Of a stretch of 64,000 nucleotides of DNA, positions 45,131 through 57,666 are shown piece by piece. A program made the position numbers and the translations under genes. Origin of the DNA: Epiperipatus broadwayi (Eukaryota; Onychophora; Udeonychophora; Euonychophora; Peripatidae); NCBI GenBank assembly GCA_028023455.1, contig JAQFVV010012477.1, forward strand, positions 3,739,365-3,803,364, in the 5' to 3' direction. The number at the start of each line of letters is the position of its first letter. Position 1 is the first letter of the stretch. The notes beneath the pieces were generated by a model that worked only from the letters and a program-made list of their open reading frames with translations, ran no database searches and was not told the origin of the DNA.

Positions 45131-46878
45131 TGTAATATGATGATCACACATACTGTGGTCACACATATAAATATTAAACATTCAAAGAATATTAAATATT
45201 ATGTTTGGAAGAAAAAAAATAAAAAAGAAAAAGCGAGCTTGGAAAAATTTACAGAACAAAGAAATGTTTCAACTAATTAAAAAAAGAGGGAATTAGAATC
45301 AAAAGATTCTTATCTTTTACCCTCCAAAGTTCAGGTTTTGGTGAAATTAAAATATAAAATTAGAGATATTGGAAATGTATGTTAAAAAATAAAGCGATAA
45401 AGAAATATAAATAAAATGCAAGTTAAAATCCGATTTTGAAAGAAAGTAAAGTTTAAAAAAAAAAAAAAAACCCTCAAATAGTGCACAAAACAGAAAGTTA
45501 GACATGATCAAAAGATAAGGATCTGGGTTTTAAAGTACACATTTGACGATAAACGAAATGCATGTATGGAGTGTATTTGAAGTAGGATATAGACAGAAAT
45601 AATAAATGTTTGTCCAAATTAAAAAAAAAAAAGAAAAACATGTATTAAAATCTGTTTAATTAAAATCAAGAATATTGAAATAAATAAAGATACATAGTGC
45701 TATGAGAGTGGGTAAAACCAATTTACATATGGCCGAAGGCATAGTAAGAAAGAAGGTGTGAATAAAAGTGAAACAAAGGATCGGAAGAACAAAGGCTGGT
45801 GGAATTTTTTTAATTAAAAAAAAAGTTTTCAGGAGAGATTAGAGCTAGAGGCTTCGTGTTGAGAGGGTGGTATAAACACAGCTCTGATAATCAACTGATA
45901 TAGTTAACAAATTTGACTTTTAACATCGGTGCCTCATCTAGAATGGCTGGCTAAGGCCATCATGATCGCTGGTTGATCCGGACTTACTATACTAATGGTT
46001 CTTGTCAAGTTGTAATAACCGCCGTCGTAGCACCTGCTGGTGAATTCATTTAGTTGCCTTGTCCTCAATGCCTTGTCCTTGATGCCTCATCCTTGATGCC
46101 TTAACACTGAGAAGCTATACACAACCAAATGAGCGACCATCCCTCCTAAAGAAGTGGAGACATCCACGTGGCGGTCGGCAGGATGTCGGATAAATTCAGA
46201 GACTAAAACCTAGGTAAAGATACATATTATGTTTTATATATTTCAATGTGCACATTGTTTACTTAGATAATGGCCACATGCATTTTTGTGAATGATAAAG
46301 ACATTCTTGAATTTTTTTTTGATAAATACCCAGAATGACGATTTATAAATGTACCATCATTTATAAGAGTTTTTTTAATGTGTTCTTTTTCTTGTAGCAC
46401 TATAGATCATAATCTGTTTTATTTAATGTTAATGTGTTTTATAGATCTTTTTTATGATTGATTTATTCTATTAAATATATTTTTCCTATTTAAATCTGTC
46501 TTGTCTTGTTCTTTGCCACGTCCAAAAAGGGATAGTCTAGTTTTAGGGTGGGAAAACTATTATTCATTTTTTTTTTATTATTGAATTAACACGTGGAAAT
46601 TGGTGGTGCAGTGTTTGATTCCATTAAATTTATAAATCATCCAAGCGCTGTAACTCTGTCAGATCTTACAGCAGTCGGGAGAGAGTTGATCGGGAAATAT
46701 AACCTGGGGCTATATCCATATAGCATACAGGTTCGGTCAAATACGGAGATAGACTCGTCTATTTCCGTATTTCTCTCTGCTTGCAGTAACGGAAAGTGGA
46801 CGATTTTGAATTATAGAATTCCTCATTATGTACACATAAAAGCGAAGTTTAGCCTTCGATCATCGTGTGCTCATTACA
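45131..46878 (+). repeat. 3' LTR of the gypsy element (~1,748 bp)
   Basis: Begins TGTAATATGATGATCACACA and ends TCATTACA, giving the inverted termini TGTAAT/ATTACA. Colinear with the 5' LTR throughout. A 34-bp segment at 46,459-46,492 is absent from the 5' LTR. In the last 286 bp, 17 substitutions separate the two LTRs, 14 of them transitions, which indicates an old insertion. Confidence 0.95.
46590..46878 (+). other. open frame inside the 3' LTR, copy of the 5' one
   Basis: Same reading frame as at 38,288-38,576, open to the LTR end. The only in-frame ATG seen in the 5' copy is ACG here, so a conventional start is missing. Confidence 0.35.
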
Positions 46879-49173
46879 ATATATTATTTTAAACAATTAG
46901 AGTTAAAAAATTGATTTTATTTTATTAAAGAACCCCAAATTTTATCTTGCAAAAAAATTACACAAGCAGAAGCATACTTTGAAAATAGATCATTTGGTGA
47001 TCATTTAAACAAATTTGTTTTTTGAAAGAATATTCAGACATTTTAATTCCATGCTCTAATAGCTTCCTAATTTTCTGACTTGTTTATTATTTTTTAGAAG
47101 GAGATGTGTTTCATATAGACTTATATAGATTGTATATATATGGATTTTTTTTTAAGTTTAAAACTTAGTGATTAAAATAATAAACTTTATTTACATTACC
47201 ATTTTTATTTAATTAGTTTTAAATTTATCTTTGGAATGAAAGAATTATTTGAGGATGAATTAAAGTTGGTATAAAGTATAAAAGTTCAACAAAAATAGCA
47301 GATTTTTGAATTACTTTATTATACTCTTTAGACCATAGCTTTTTAGTTTTAATTTCTTTAGTTAAATATATTGAATACCTATTTTTTGCTTACTGTAATA
47401 TATATTTTGATTTTTTATATATTGGTTAACAAAAGAAATGCTTTTAGCTTTACAACAATTTTATAGCTTCATTTTTAAATTTGAGTTCTTATCATAGAGA
47501 TATCACATAAATCACTCTCCCATAAATCCCTCAATAATTTTATAACAAATATTTAAAAAAATACCACCAATAATACTCTAAGTAGGAGAGATTTCATAAA
47601 ATCTTTTCAAGTTCTCTTCGTTTGATTCATATGTATGTATTAATTGTGGGCATTAAAATGTGTTCATAAAATTGATTAGTATTACAGTTCATAATATATT
47701 TCGTTTAAACTTAAAAGATATTATAAGCTAAATCTTAATAATTATCTTTTGGTTTATAAAAGGTTCTGTTATGAGATACATTATCCATTATTTTTTAATA
47801 TTTTTTTTTTTTTAATATTTTTTATGATGGTTTTTTTAGATGTATGTTTATCCAGTTATCTTTTAATTAAAATTGTTTTTTTTTTTTAAAAAAAATCTGG
47901 TAGATAAGATTAAAAAATTGTTAGTTTATAAATAACCCTATAATTCTAACTATATTCTATATTTATATAAAAGACATTATTCTGTAAACATTTTTATGAA
48001 AACCTAAATTAATTGAGCTATATTACTATAATCCAGTCCTTCCATCTGTCATGTTCATATCTTCCTAATTCATGACTGTTACATTTTTTCAAAATATTTT
48101 ATCATTAAAATGAATTTTAAACATCAGCTATATTTTATTTTATAGCAGTTATTAATATTTTATCCATGGGTTTGTCTTATCCAAAACATGGATTTCTAGA
48201 TTGGACCAGATTTTTAAGAATTTTTTTAAGTTCCTTCAATATCGATCACTAAATAAACACATAATAGTTATTATTTAGAAAGTAAAGTCATCCAATTAAT
48301 CTACTAAAGCAATATTTATATATGCTTCATGTCTGTAATTTAAAGATATTTTATAATTATAAAGTGAAAATAGTATTATCTTAGAAAAGTAATTGAAATT
48401 ATTATAATCAGATCAATTAATTGAGGAGACAAATATTTAATATAATTTAATCTGGTATTCCCTTTCAAAAATTTAAATGTCATAATTGGACAAATAAGCA
48501 GCAGACCAAAATTGAATTCAGAAGTAATCTCCCATTAATAGATAGATGGATTGAAATGGCAAACAATTGATCCAATTTTGCTAATAAACCAACTCATGGA
48601 ACTACAAATAGTAGTTATAATTCATTGTGTTGATTTACATTGATTGATTATTACAGATATATTTTAATTGCTGAACTATTATTGATTACTGCTGAAATAT
48701 TATTGCTGAAATACTTTGATTGATTTTATTGTGTTGACCTTTCTGATTATGCTTTCAGTATACTTATTGTCCTTTGTATTGAAAAATACAATGGCAGAGT
48801 AGAGAAGCTGCAATCTACTTCACTCCTGCCAACCAGCAGATTGCAGGCCCAATGATCCATAGAGAATTAAAGAAAGAAGCTGACAGCTAATGTAGAAACA
48901 GCACTATGTTCATTATATGATTAAATTTTGAGTATCTGCTGTTGTGGGGAGAAATCAGCCATCAATCAACAAGTTAACCACTAGCTGATACTGATTGATT
49001 AAAATGTACCACTTCAATAATTATAGATGAAAAAAGTCTACTAAAAATACCAATATCTGAAGTCTAAGCTCAAAATCTTAGTGATGAAAGGGAATGGGTA
49101 TACACTTTAAAATATATTATTCATTTACTAACATTATGTATTTATCTCCATTATACAGAAAATTCTTTATAAA
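46879..49173. other. AT-rich DNA, one less AT-rich patch
   Basis: No gene. 48,480-49,060 is less AT-rich and includes a short hairpin, CTGCAATCTACTT...GCAGATTGCAG (48,810-48,846), but no recognised element. Confidence 0.45.
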
Positions 49174-49515
49174 TTATTATTATTGATTTTAATTGTAAAT
49201 TAGTGATCAGGCTAATGCACATGCACTTTACAGATTTTAAACTATCCATAAATGAATACTCTCATTCTCAAACTCAAGATAAAGTCTTTGTGAAAAGATA
49301 GAGATTGGCCCATACTTAAATGTTTGGGTTGAAAAGATAGATGGATTCATTCTATCTTTTTATAAAGACTTTATCTTGTGTTTGAGAATGAGAGTGTTCA
49401 TTTACGAAAAGTTTAAAATGTGTAAAGTGAATGTGCATTAACCTGATCACTAATTTACAATTATAATTTATTAACATAATGCTATATAAATAAATACTTT
49501 ATTATTATTGATTTT
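49174..49515. mobile_element. foldback retroposon family 1, copy C, with 17-bp target duplication
   Basis: Identical 17-bp flanks TTATTATTATTGATTTT at 49,174-49,190 and 49,499-49,515. Inside, 49,191-49,318 folds on about 49,340-49,463: AATTGTAAATTAGTGATCAG / CTGATCACTAATTTACAATT, and GATAAAGTCTTTGTGAAAAG against CTTTTTATAAAGACTTTATC. The tail TAATGCTATATAAATAAATA is shared with copies A and B. No ORF and no tRNA-like promoter. Confidence 0.88.
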
Positions 49516-51488
49516 GTAACTCTGCTTGTAAACTAGTATGACAGGAGATTGCTATTTTGCTTTGTTTAATTATGCCACAATTCAGGTGCATAAATTTAAA
49601 AGAAAAATATTGTTTTTATAAAAAAAACCAATTAATTTATTATCACAATCTCTGGACATACTTTAAAAGACTTAGTATTATAAAATTAATCTTTCCACTA
49701 ATTGCAAATATAAAACAGGCTGCATAGTCATAATAAAATAAGATTTTTATATTATTATCATTTAATAGTTTATAGTTTTAAGCAAACTACCCTCTAATTT
49801 TGGGGAAGGATCAGTTAATTGCTATAACTTTATTTTGGGCTGTCTTGTTTATATATAAGATTCATTTGTATGTATTTTAATTATTCATAAATTATTGTGA
49901 TTGCCAGCCACATGCAGTCATTATATTACTTAGAATAGTAGTATGTGGTAGACAAACATTTCTGCCATATAGCATCTGCTTTGTTTTTATATATGTCTTG
50001 GATGATACTGTTTGCAAACTGCCAATCACTATTATCCTTAATACCTTTACAATATTATGCACAGATGAACATTCATTCCTATTGTATAGTATAGTCCTAG
50101 TTCATGTTGTTTTTTTATTTATAAATAATATAATGCAGATGTTGCCTCTTACATTTGCCCATATAGTATTAATTAAAAGATTGTATTACAGCCTAAAAAT
50201 ATTCATGGTAGTCCAATTCTTTAAATAGTTATTAAATACAGCATATCATTAAAGTGTAGGCTTATTAATCTTAAAACTGTAATAATAAATAGTTGTGATC
50301 ATTGGTCTATGCAGCAAGTTTACCTCTGTTCAGAAACAATCAAGAATATATTATACCATATTATATGTGTATTATCTGTGCATATACTTAATTATTGATG
50401 TCATACATAACTAATTGTACTAACTTGATTATAAGTTGACAGGGCAGTCAATTTATGCTATCTTAAAATTGTATATATGCAAATAAATTGCAGTGTCTCA
50501 TTATCTTTAGCATTTGTCATTATTTTGCAACCAATAATTTAATTAGAATGTGATAGAGAGTCTCAAGGGTCTAGCTGAATTTTAGCAGGCTATAAAAGAA
50601 AATGTTATTTATCCTGTGATGTTGGAATATGGAGGTCTCATGCAAATTTCCCTTGGATGATTTGTGGATAAGCTGTACATTTTGACAGTTACACTATATT
50701 GTTCAGAATAGTGAGGATGTTCAGCAAACTTTATTAATGATGGAGGAGGTGTGAGATGTTATATTTATATAGGTGTTAATTCCATGGTTTATATTTATCT
50801 TTAATTCTAATCTTCAATTTATTTACATGTATCTCAACAGTCACTCAACTTTTTTCTTTATAAAACATTTTTAAAGTTGTATACTCTGATATGAAAATAT
50901 AGATAAAATAATATTTACTCACATAATCATACATAATTTTATTGAGATTTATGTAGGTTATTCATCTATGCAGAAACACTGATTACTTTTAATACAAAAA
51001 TAATTTATTTTTTCCAGGAATGAATGCAAGCATTTTAGTATTTTATATACACTGGTGAGCCTTCTAAGTTAAGAAAAGATTACAATTTCCAGAAAAAATT
51101 TAAATAATCACTCCAACAAATAAATGCTTGACTATGCATTGGATAACTTCTTTTACATCCATTGAAAATATATTTCCTATCATGAGAATGACATTCTGGA
51201 TAATCTGTCTATTTGCAGCCTTATATTCATTCCAAATGGTAGCTTTTGACACTTCAAAAAATTAATTTTTCATTAGCATTCATGTCTAAATATTCTACTT
51301 CTCTGCATAAGTTATGTACTTTGTACTTGTAATTATTGTTTTTAAATGACTATAAATAGAATATTACCTTCACAAGAATGCATTTTCAAATAAAACAAAA
51401 TTTTAATAGATCTTTTATGTTTATAAATATAAATATACATTTTAGACATATTTTGCCATATTTGTGTATTAGTTTTATTAAGAATATT
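49516..51488. other. AT-rich intergenic DNA, no gene seen
   Basis: Short open frames exist but none has recognisable motifs or supporting context. Confidence 0.5.
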
Positions 51489-51880
51489 GTATATGTAAAC
51501 AAAGGAAGTAAATCATTCTCCCCAGGCTATGACTTAAATGTTGAACAAAGAATCAAGAATATAATGAATCACATATTCTTGGTAGCTCTGATATTTCTAA
51601 GCATGTAAAGTGAGATGCTGTCTCCAATCCATGTCAAATCAATCTGGTTGATAAATTAGCTTTAGCCTGAATCACCAAAAAATGTTTACAAAGATTTATT
51701 TTTTTTCAATATCTTTGTCAACATTTTTGGTGATTCAGAGAAAACTAATTCATCAACCAGATTGATTATAACATAGACTGGAGACAACATCTCACTTTAA
51801 ACACCTTGATTGTTCATCATTTAAAGTGCTTTAAGTCATAGCCTGGAGGAGAGTAGTTTACTCTTTTTGTTTATATATAT
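51489..51880. mobile_element. foldback element, ~390 bp, arms ~180 bp
   Basis: Left arm from 51,489 and right arm ending at 51,880 are reverse complements with mismatches and small indels. Shared words are CAGGCTATGACTTAAA, AAAGTGAGATG.TGTCTCCA, AATCAATCTGGTTGAT and CTGAATCACCAAAAA. The loop is near 51,700. A block of about 30 bp (containing TTCTTGGTAGCTCTG) is present only in the left arm. No ORF; target duplication not clear. Confidence 0.85.
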
Positions 51881-52282
51881 ATACACCTGGGTCTCGTTTT
51901 ACGTGATAGATAGGTTCCTCAGAAAACACGTGCAAATGAAATCGTGCAAAAATAGACGTAACTTACATTGAAAAAGGGGGGATGCGGTCTGTGATTTTTC
52001 AAAATTCGCATAAAAGCAAAGCACCAACATAAAATTACTTTAAATGTTGTGCAAAAAAAAAATAAGGAAATAAAATATGACTAATAAAAAATTTCAAACT
52101 TAAAAAAAAATTGATAGAAGACAAACTTTTTTTAACTATAATATTTAATTTTATTCAAAATAACATATTTTTATGCATAATTTACAATACAGTAATTTAC
52201 ATTTTTTTATACACGTTTTAATTATTATCACTATTTGCCCAAAAACATGTTCATTTGCAAACTAGTAAAAAATCAGATTCTC
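51881..52282. other. less AT-rich patch, possible transposon end
   Basis: 51,887-52,025 contains CACCTGGGTCTCGTTTTACG and GTTCCTCAGAAAACACGTGC, unlike the background. It may be a terminal part of an unclassified DNA transposon; I see no matching second end. Confidence 0.3.
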
Positions 52283-52534
52283 ATGTGATGTGATGTGATG
52301 TATTTGGCTTCTCCTTAAACGAAGTCAAGAATATCTCAGCAATTATTCTCGATGTGATGTGATGTATTTAGCTTCTCCTTAAACGAAGTCAAAAATATCT
52401 CAGCAACTATGCCCAGATAAACCTGTTAGCCACTTTATTTTCCATTCCCCAATCTAAGTCTTCCCATATTCTGCCCCATCCCATTTCCACAACATAATCT
52501 TTGTCAACTCTATGGCCTTTAAATCTAAATCCCC
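52283..52534 (-). repeat. 3' end of the 26-kb LINE family, second copy, with duplicated tail
   Basis: 52,395-52,534 is nearly identical to 26,061-26,205 (shared words CAGCAACTATGCCCAGA, GTTAGCCACTTTAT, CATAATCTTTGTCAACTC). It continues into the N gap, so the copy is cut by missing sequence. Its 3' tail, a (GATGT)n-plus-40-bp unit, occurs twice in tandem (52,283-52,344 and 52,351-52,408) with few differences. A short repeat tail is common at LINE 3' ends. Confidence 0.8.
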
Positions 52535-53034
52535 NNNNNNNNNNNNNNNNNNNNNNNNNNNNNNNNNNNNNNNNNNNNNNNNNNNNNNNNNNNNNNNNNN
52601 NNNNNNNNNNNNNNNNNNNNNNNNNNNNNNNNNNNNNNNNNNNNNNNNNNNNNNNNNNNNNNNNNNNNNNNNNNNNNNNNNNNNNNNNNNNNNNNNNNNN
52701 NNNNNNNNNNNNNNNNNNNNNNNNNNNNNNNNNNNNNNNNNNNNNNNNNNNNNNNNNNNNNNNNNNNNNNNNNNNNNNNNNNNNNNNNNNNNNNNNNNNN
52801 NNNNNNNNNNNNNNNNNNNNNNNNNNNNNNNNNNNNNNNNNNNNNNNNNNNNNNNNNNNNNNNNNNNNNNNNNNNNNNNNNNNNNNNNNNNNNNNNNNNN
52901 NNNNNNNNNNNNNNNNNNNNNNNNNNNNNNNNNNNNNNNNNNNNNNNNNNNNNNNNNNNNNNNNNNNNNNNNNNNNNNNNNNNNNNNNNNNNNNNNNNNN
53001 NNNNNNNNNNNNNNNNNNNNNNNNNNNNNNNNNN
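52535..53034. other. assembly gap (500 N)
   Basis: Exactly 500 unknown bases, probably a placeholder length. Open frames drawn across it have no meaning. Confidence 0.99.
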
Positions 53035-55577
53035 TATTTTTATCATTTTTGCATAAATAATTGTTTTATTTACTTGATTATTATAAAGAAATAGACAGGT
53101 AAACTTTTAATTTATTCATTTATATTTTATTTTTAGAAATAGAAATAATAAAGATTATTGTTTACACAGAGGCTAAACAAAAAGAATGGTGATCATGTAA
53201 TTTTTAGTGGTATATACCTGATTGTAATATATAAAAAAGAAAAACTGATAATGTCTATTACATCATTATCTAATTTAACTTGATGTAAAAATCTCTTAAA
53301 TATTGACAACTTTTGTATGAAAATATCAGATTTTAAAGCAGAATTTGATAGAGTTATCAGTTTTAAATTATTTAAACAGTCAAATGTGTGTTTTTTAAAT
53401 ATTATTTCTTTATAAATTAAATTAAAAGCAAATCAAGTCTAATTTAATGAGTTTTAGTAGTAAATATTTTATAAGAACAGAAAGGTTCATCATTTTCAAA
53501 ATTCTCACCAGATGAAACAATAGAAGGTATCAGAAACCTAATGTTAACCCTCCTGTATTCTGACAGATTTCTTTGTTCTCACTTTTTAAGCTTTCAACTT
53601 TCACTTTAATATTAAATCATTATTATTTATCAGAATATAATAAATTTGACCTCATTTGATAGATATTTTTGTTTAGAAATTAAATAAATTTTAAAAAATC
53701 ACATTTGATTTTCAGAATTATTTTAAAAATTAGATTTTAATCAAAACAAAGCATTGTTTCATCATCAAATTTCAGGTGCAACAGATTCCATTTGTATAAT
53801 GGATGAAAACTTCTTTTTTGATGTTTGTTTTAAAAATCTGAATGAATTATTTTTAATATCTAGTAAATCTATCAATTTATGCTTTAAAAGTTTAAAATTT
53901 TTTTGTAATTTTTACAATATCACTAAATGTTATAACAGACTGTTTAGTGATGACATTTCTAGACAATTGTATTTCCTGACCTTAATCTCTATGGTAACAT
54001 TATTCAGAAGAATATATTCTTTTATATTTAAAAATAAAACATTTCTGTAAAAAATAAATATGTAATAATATATATTTTTGATTTCCAATAATTATTACAC
54101 AATTACTATTCAAAAATAATCATAAACTTTCCAAAAAATCAAGTTTTTAGACCATCATAATATTTTCTCAAAGTAATCTCGCAAAGTTTGAGATCACCAA
54201 ATATATATGGCACCCATCATCATGGAGTTTAAGAAACTTTGAAGACCTACTTATTCGATTATCCTGACATCTTTTGAATTTTTTTAAATTAAAATATTAG
54301 AAAAAATATATACGTGAATTTTAAAGCTGTAAAAAAAAAGGTTTGCAAAATTTCTCAGTAGAGGGCAAAAATGCAAATTCAATTTCTTGACTTCCAGCCT
54401 GATAAAATATCGTAATGAAAACAGAAAAATTTAATGAGAAATTAAAAAGTATAGTCATATTAGCTACACAAATTTCTTTTCATTTTATATAATTATAGTT
54501 CATGATAAGTCATAATTTTGTGACTTTTAGATTGATTAGATATGAACCCTAATGTAGAACAGTTCTTTTGAAATGTTAAACTGAAGTCAACATTCACATT
54601 TCTCTCATCTTGCAGAATTTCATACACTTAATGATACACTTAATGATTTTAATAGTTAATTTTTTATTGTTTGTTTGTTGTTTGTTTTTTGCCTCAACTT
54701 TAATGTTGAAAGTAATAACATGTATTTATTTTTATAAAAAGAGATTCATGATAAATACATGTGTATATAGTTAGTAATAAAAGAAATCAATAATTCTGAG
54801 ATGGATATCAAACTTGGTTAGCTCATTCAAATTCAGTCTTTCACAAAGTACCAGTCTTAAAATATATGTATGTATGGGAATTTAAAAAATAAATAACAAC
54901 TTGAAGATTTTCCCTATTATTATTGCATTACATTTGTTCTTGCTATAAATCAGTAATAAAAAAAACAATAATATTACATTTGCTTTCTATGTTTATAACT
55001 TGGATTCACATCTGAACTAAATGAACTTAATTTTTTTTCAGCAGGCTTAGAATTTTTTTCAGGTAGAATATGTAGAAATTAACCATTTAACATTGATTAA
55101 TTAGTGGGTATTTTATTATTCTTAGCTAGAAGGTAAAACCTCAAATCTTCATTGTTTCATAATTGACAAGTCTGGGGTTCCTGTCTTTTATTTCACTGTT
55201 TCTTTAATATGGGGACTGCTAATAAGACTTATCATGGTTATATGAGAGGCATGATTACTCAAGCAGCAAAAAGTAGTTTGAATACTATAGTTTCATCTAA
55301 TTTATCAAACTGATATCACCCACCCCCTTACTTGGGTGAGAATCAATTCAGTAACATTAGTTTTTGAGCTGGTTGTCTACCATTGTATTACTTTGTACAG
55401 GATAATCACATATTTACTTATTTAAAAAATAAAAAAGTTTCATTAGTCATATAAAACTTGAAAAGTAATGAAAAATCATAAATCTTTGTAAATTATATCA
55501 TTAATAAATTATTTAAAAATAAATAAATATTTTTATTAAATAAATAATTTTATCTATTAATAAATAAATAAATATTT
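53035..55577. other. AT-rich intergenic DNA, no gene seen
   Basis: No motif recognised. A 98-codon plus-strand frame at 53,754-54,050 is Phe/Ile/Asn-rich as expected by chance in AT-rich DNA. Confidence 0.5.
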
Positions 55578-55583
55578 TTTTAT

Positions 55584-57666
55584 TGGTAGTTGTTGGTTAG
55601 ACATCCATGCCATGTGATGGCATTGTTTTTTTTTTAAAAAAAATATAACTTATGAACATTCCCAGGCCTTTTTTTTTTTTTAATTCCTTGTTTTTTTACT
55701 TTTTTTTTTTCAATTTACAAATAAATTAAACACAAATTTTATTTTATTTTTTTGGAAACAATTATTTTTATTAACATCAATAAAATAAATGGGGGGTTCT
55801 TTTTGTTTTTTAAATGTAAAACTTAGTACGCTTATTACGGTTGTATTTTTGGTTTCCTATTTTTATTTAAAAAATAAATCCTAAAGTTAGTAAGCGGTTT
55901 TTTTTTTTGGTTTTGCTTTTTTATTTTTAAATAACATAAACAAATTTAAATTTTATTACGATTTTTTTTTTGTTTGTTTCACTTTGTTTTTGTTTTTGTT
56001 TTAAAAACAACATCAACAAATTTAAAACTTCTTAGGTTTTTTTTTTTTTTGGGTTCCGTTTAAAACGATATTATTTAACCATCAACCTGTTTCACCTACT
56101 ATTTTCCATCATAGTTAGTATCTTTTCCAATAGTTCAAACCCTCACAGTCCACATACATAATCAGAATAATTTATTTTGATATATAGTAGTGTATATTTG
56201 CATGTATGTGCGGATATGTGTGCACATTTAATATATATTAATGTCTATGCATATAATGTATATGCAGTTATAAATTTAAAATTAATAAAATTATATAATT
56301 AAATTAAGTTGTGTGACCATTATTATATGTGTGTAACCACTTACATATAAATGCAAGAGAAGCTTTAATGCAATAGATTTAAAGAAGCATTACAACCCTT
56401 TTAAATTAATAATATAAATTTAAAATATTCTCAGTTAAAAACTCTTTATTTAAATGAATTGGTATATAAATTTAAATTCCTGGGATAATCTAACACACAT
56501 ATATAATAAAATGTTTACAAACTTAAACTCTTTTAAAAAAAAGTTATCTGTTTTTATAAAAAAAAAAAAAAAAAGTCAATTCTTGGGAAACCATCTGTAA
56601 GCAATCACCAACAACCAAAATCAACCTATCCTTAGGGTCTTATAAACATTGGCCCCACTTATGTATTCCTATATTCATTGCAACCTTTGAACAATAATTA
56701 GGAAACAATAAATTTCTTAAGATAGCAATTAATGAAGCTTGGGATTAAAATTTTAAATGTATTTTAAAAATAAAAACTTGCCTATTTCTTAAATTAAATT
56801 CTAAAACTCTAAACGCTTGTTAAATAATAACTTATTCAGTTATTATTCTATTACTTGCTAATATTTGTTTTATATATGTTTAATTTATAACACACATGTG
56901 TGTGTGTCGTTCAATGCACTTATGTTATTTAATCTATATTTAAGAATTAAAATATGTCAAATTATAAACAATGTGTTGTGTATCATTTGTAGTCCATTCC
57001 AAATCTTAGTTAAATTCTTTAATATTAGCATTAATTATTAATGTATGCATCAACAAATTTCACATTTATTATGATTTCTTTTTTTGATATAAATAAATTT
57101 AAAAAAACAAGCTGTTCATGGCTACAGTAATATATCAGACATATAGCTTGAACAAAGTGGTCATTAATTGTGAGAGTCATTAATTGTGAGAATCAAACAA
57201 TGTCTAGGTTTTCCTGCACCATGTTCTTTGTCTTATTGAGGTTATCAAGAATACATTATTTGATGTGTTACCTCCTTTAAAGTATTGTTCACATATAGCC
57301 TTTGACAAGGTTTTGCACCTTAAAACTTGACTATAGAATTGTGTAAACCCTCCAATAATTATTACTTGGTCAAATTGTGTGATTTCAATAAAAAAATTAA
57401 ACTTTATTTACAATTAATGATTTATATATAGTTGTAAGACACACACCCTCACACTACACCATAAAAAAGTGTGAAGTGTGTGAATTCACTGAAATAAGTT
57501 ATTGCGATGTGACAACACAGCCTGTAATGTGTAGTACAATGTAACTGTTGTATACATGTAACACATGGCCGCGAAAATACAATAAGCCACATAAATGGCA
57601 TTTTTATGTATTTTAGCACATAAATCATGCCATCACGCAGCGTGGATGTCTAACCAACAACTACCA
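55584..57666. mobile_element. 2.08-kb non-autonomous DNA transposon with 39-bp TIRs
   Basis: TIRs 55,584-55,622 and 57,628-57,666 match at 36 of 39 positions, starting TGGTAGTTGTTGGTTAGACA. Both ends are flanked by TTTTAT (55,578-55,583 and 57,667-57,672), a possible 6-bp target duplication in AT-rich sequence. The interior has no transposase frame; 55,625-56,060 is dominated by poly-T and poly-A runs. Superfamily not identified. Confidence 0.75.

Larger units (their letters stand above)
36854..46878 (+). mobile_element. Ty3/gypsy LTR retrotransposon, near full length, dead
   Basis: About 10.0 kb bounded by direct LTRs of 1.72 and 1.75 kb. Behind the 5' LTR is a primer site like tRNA-Pro; in front of the 3' LTR is a polypurine tract. 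Internal order is gag, protease, reverse transcriptase, RNase H, integrase, which is the Ty3/gypsy (Metaviridae) order rather than Copia. No envelope-like frame follows integrase. Possible target duplication ATAT at 36,850-36,853 and 46,879-46,882, weak because the site is a TA repeat. Coding parts contain in-frame stops and many frame changes, so the copy cannot move by itself. Confidence 0.95.

Noticed and set aside
52501-53094. Long frames on both strands across the N run
   Set aside because: Produced by unknown bases.
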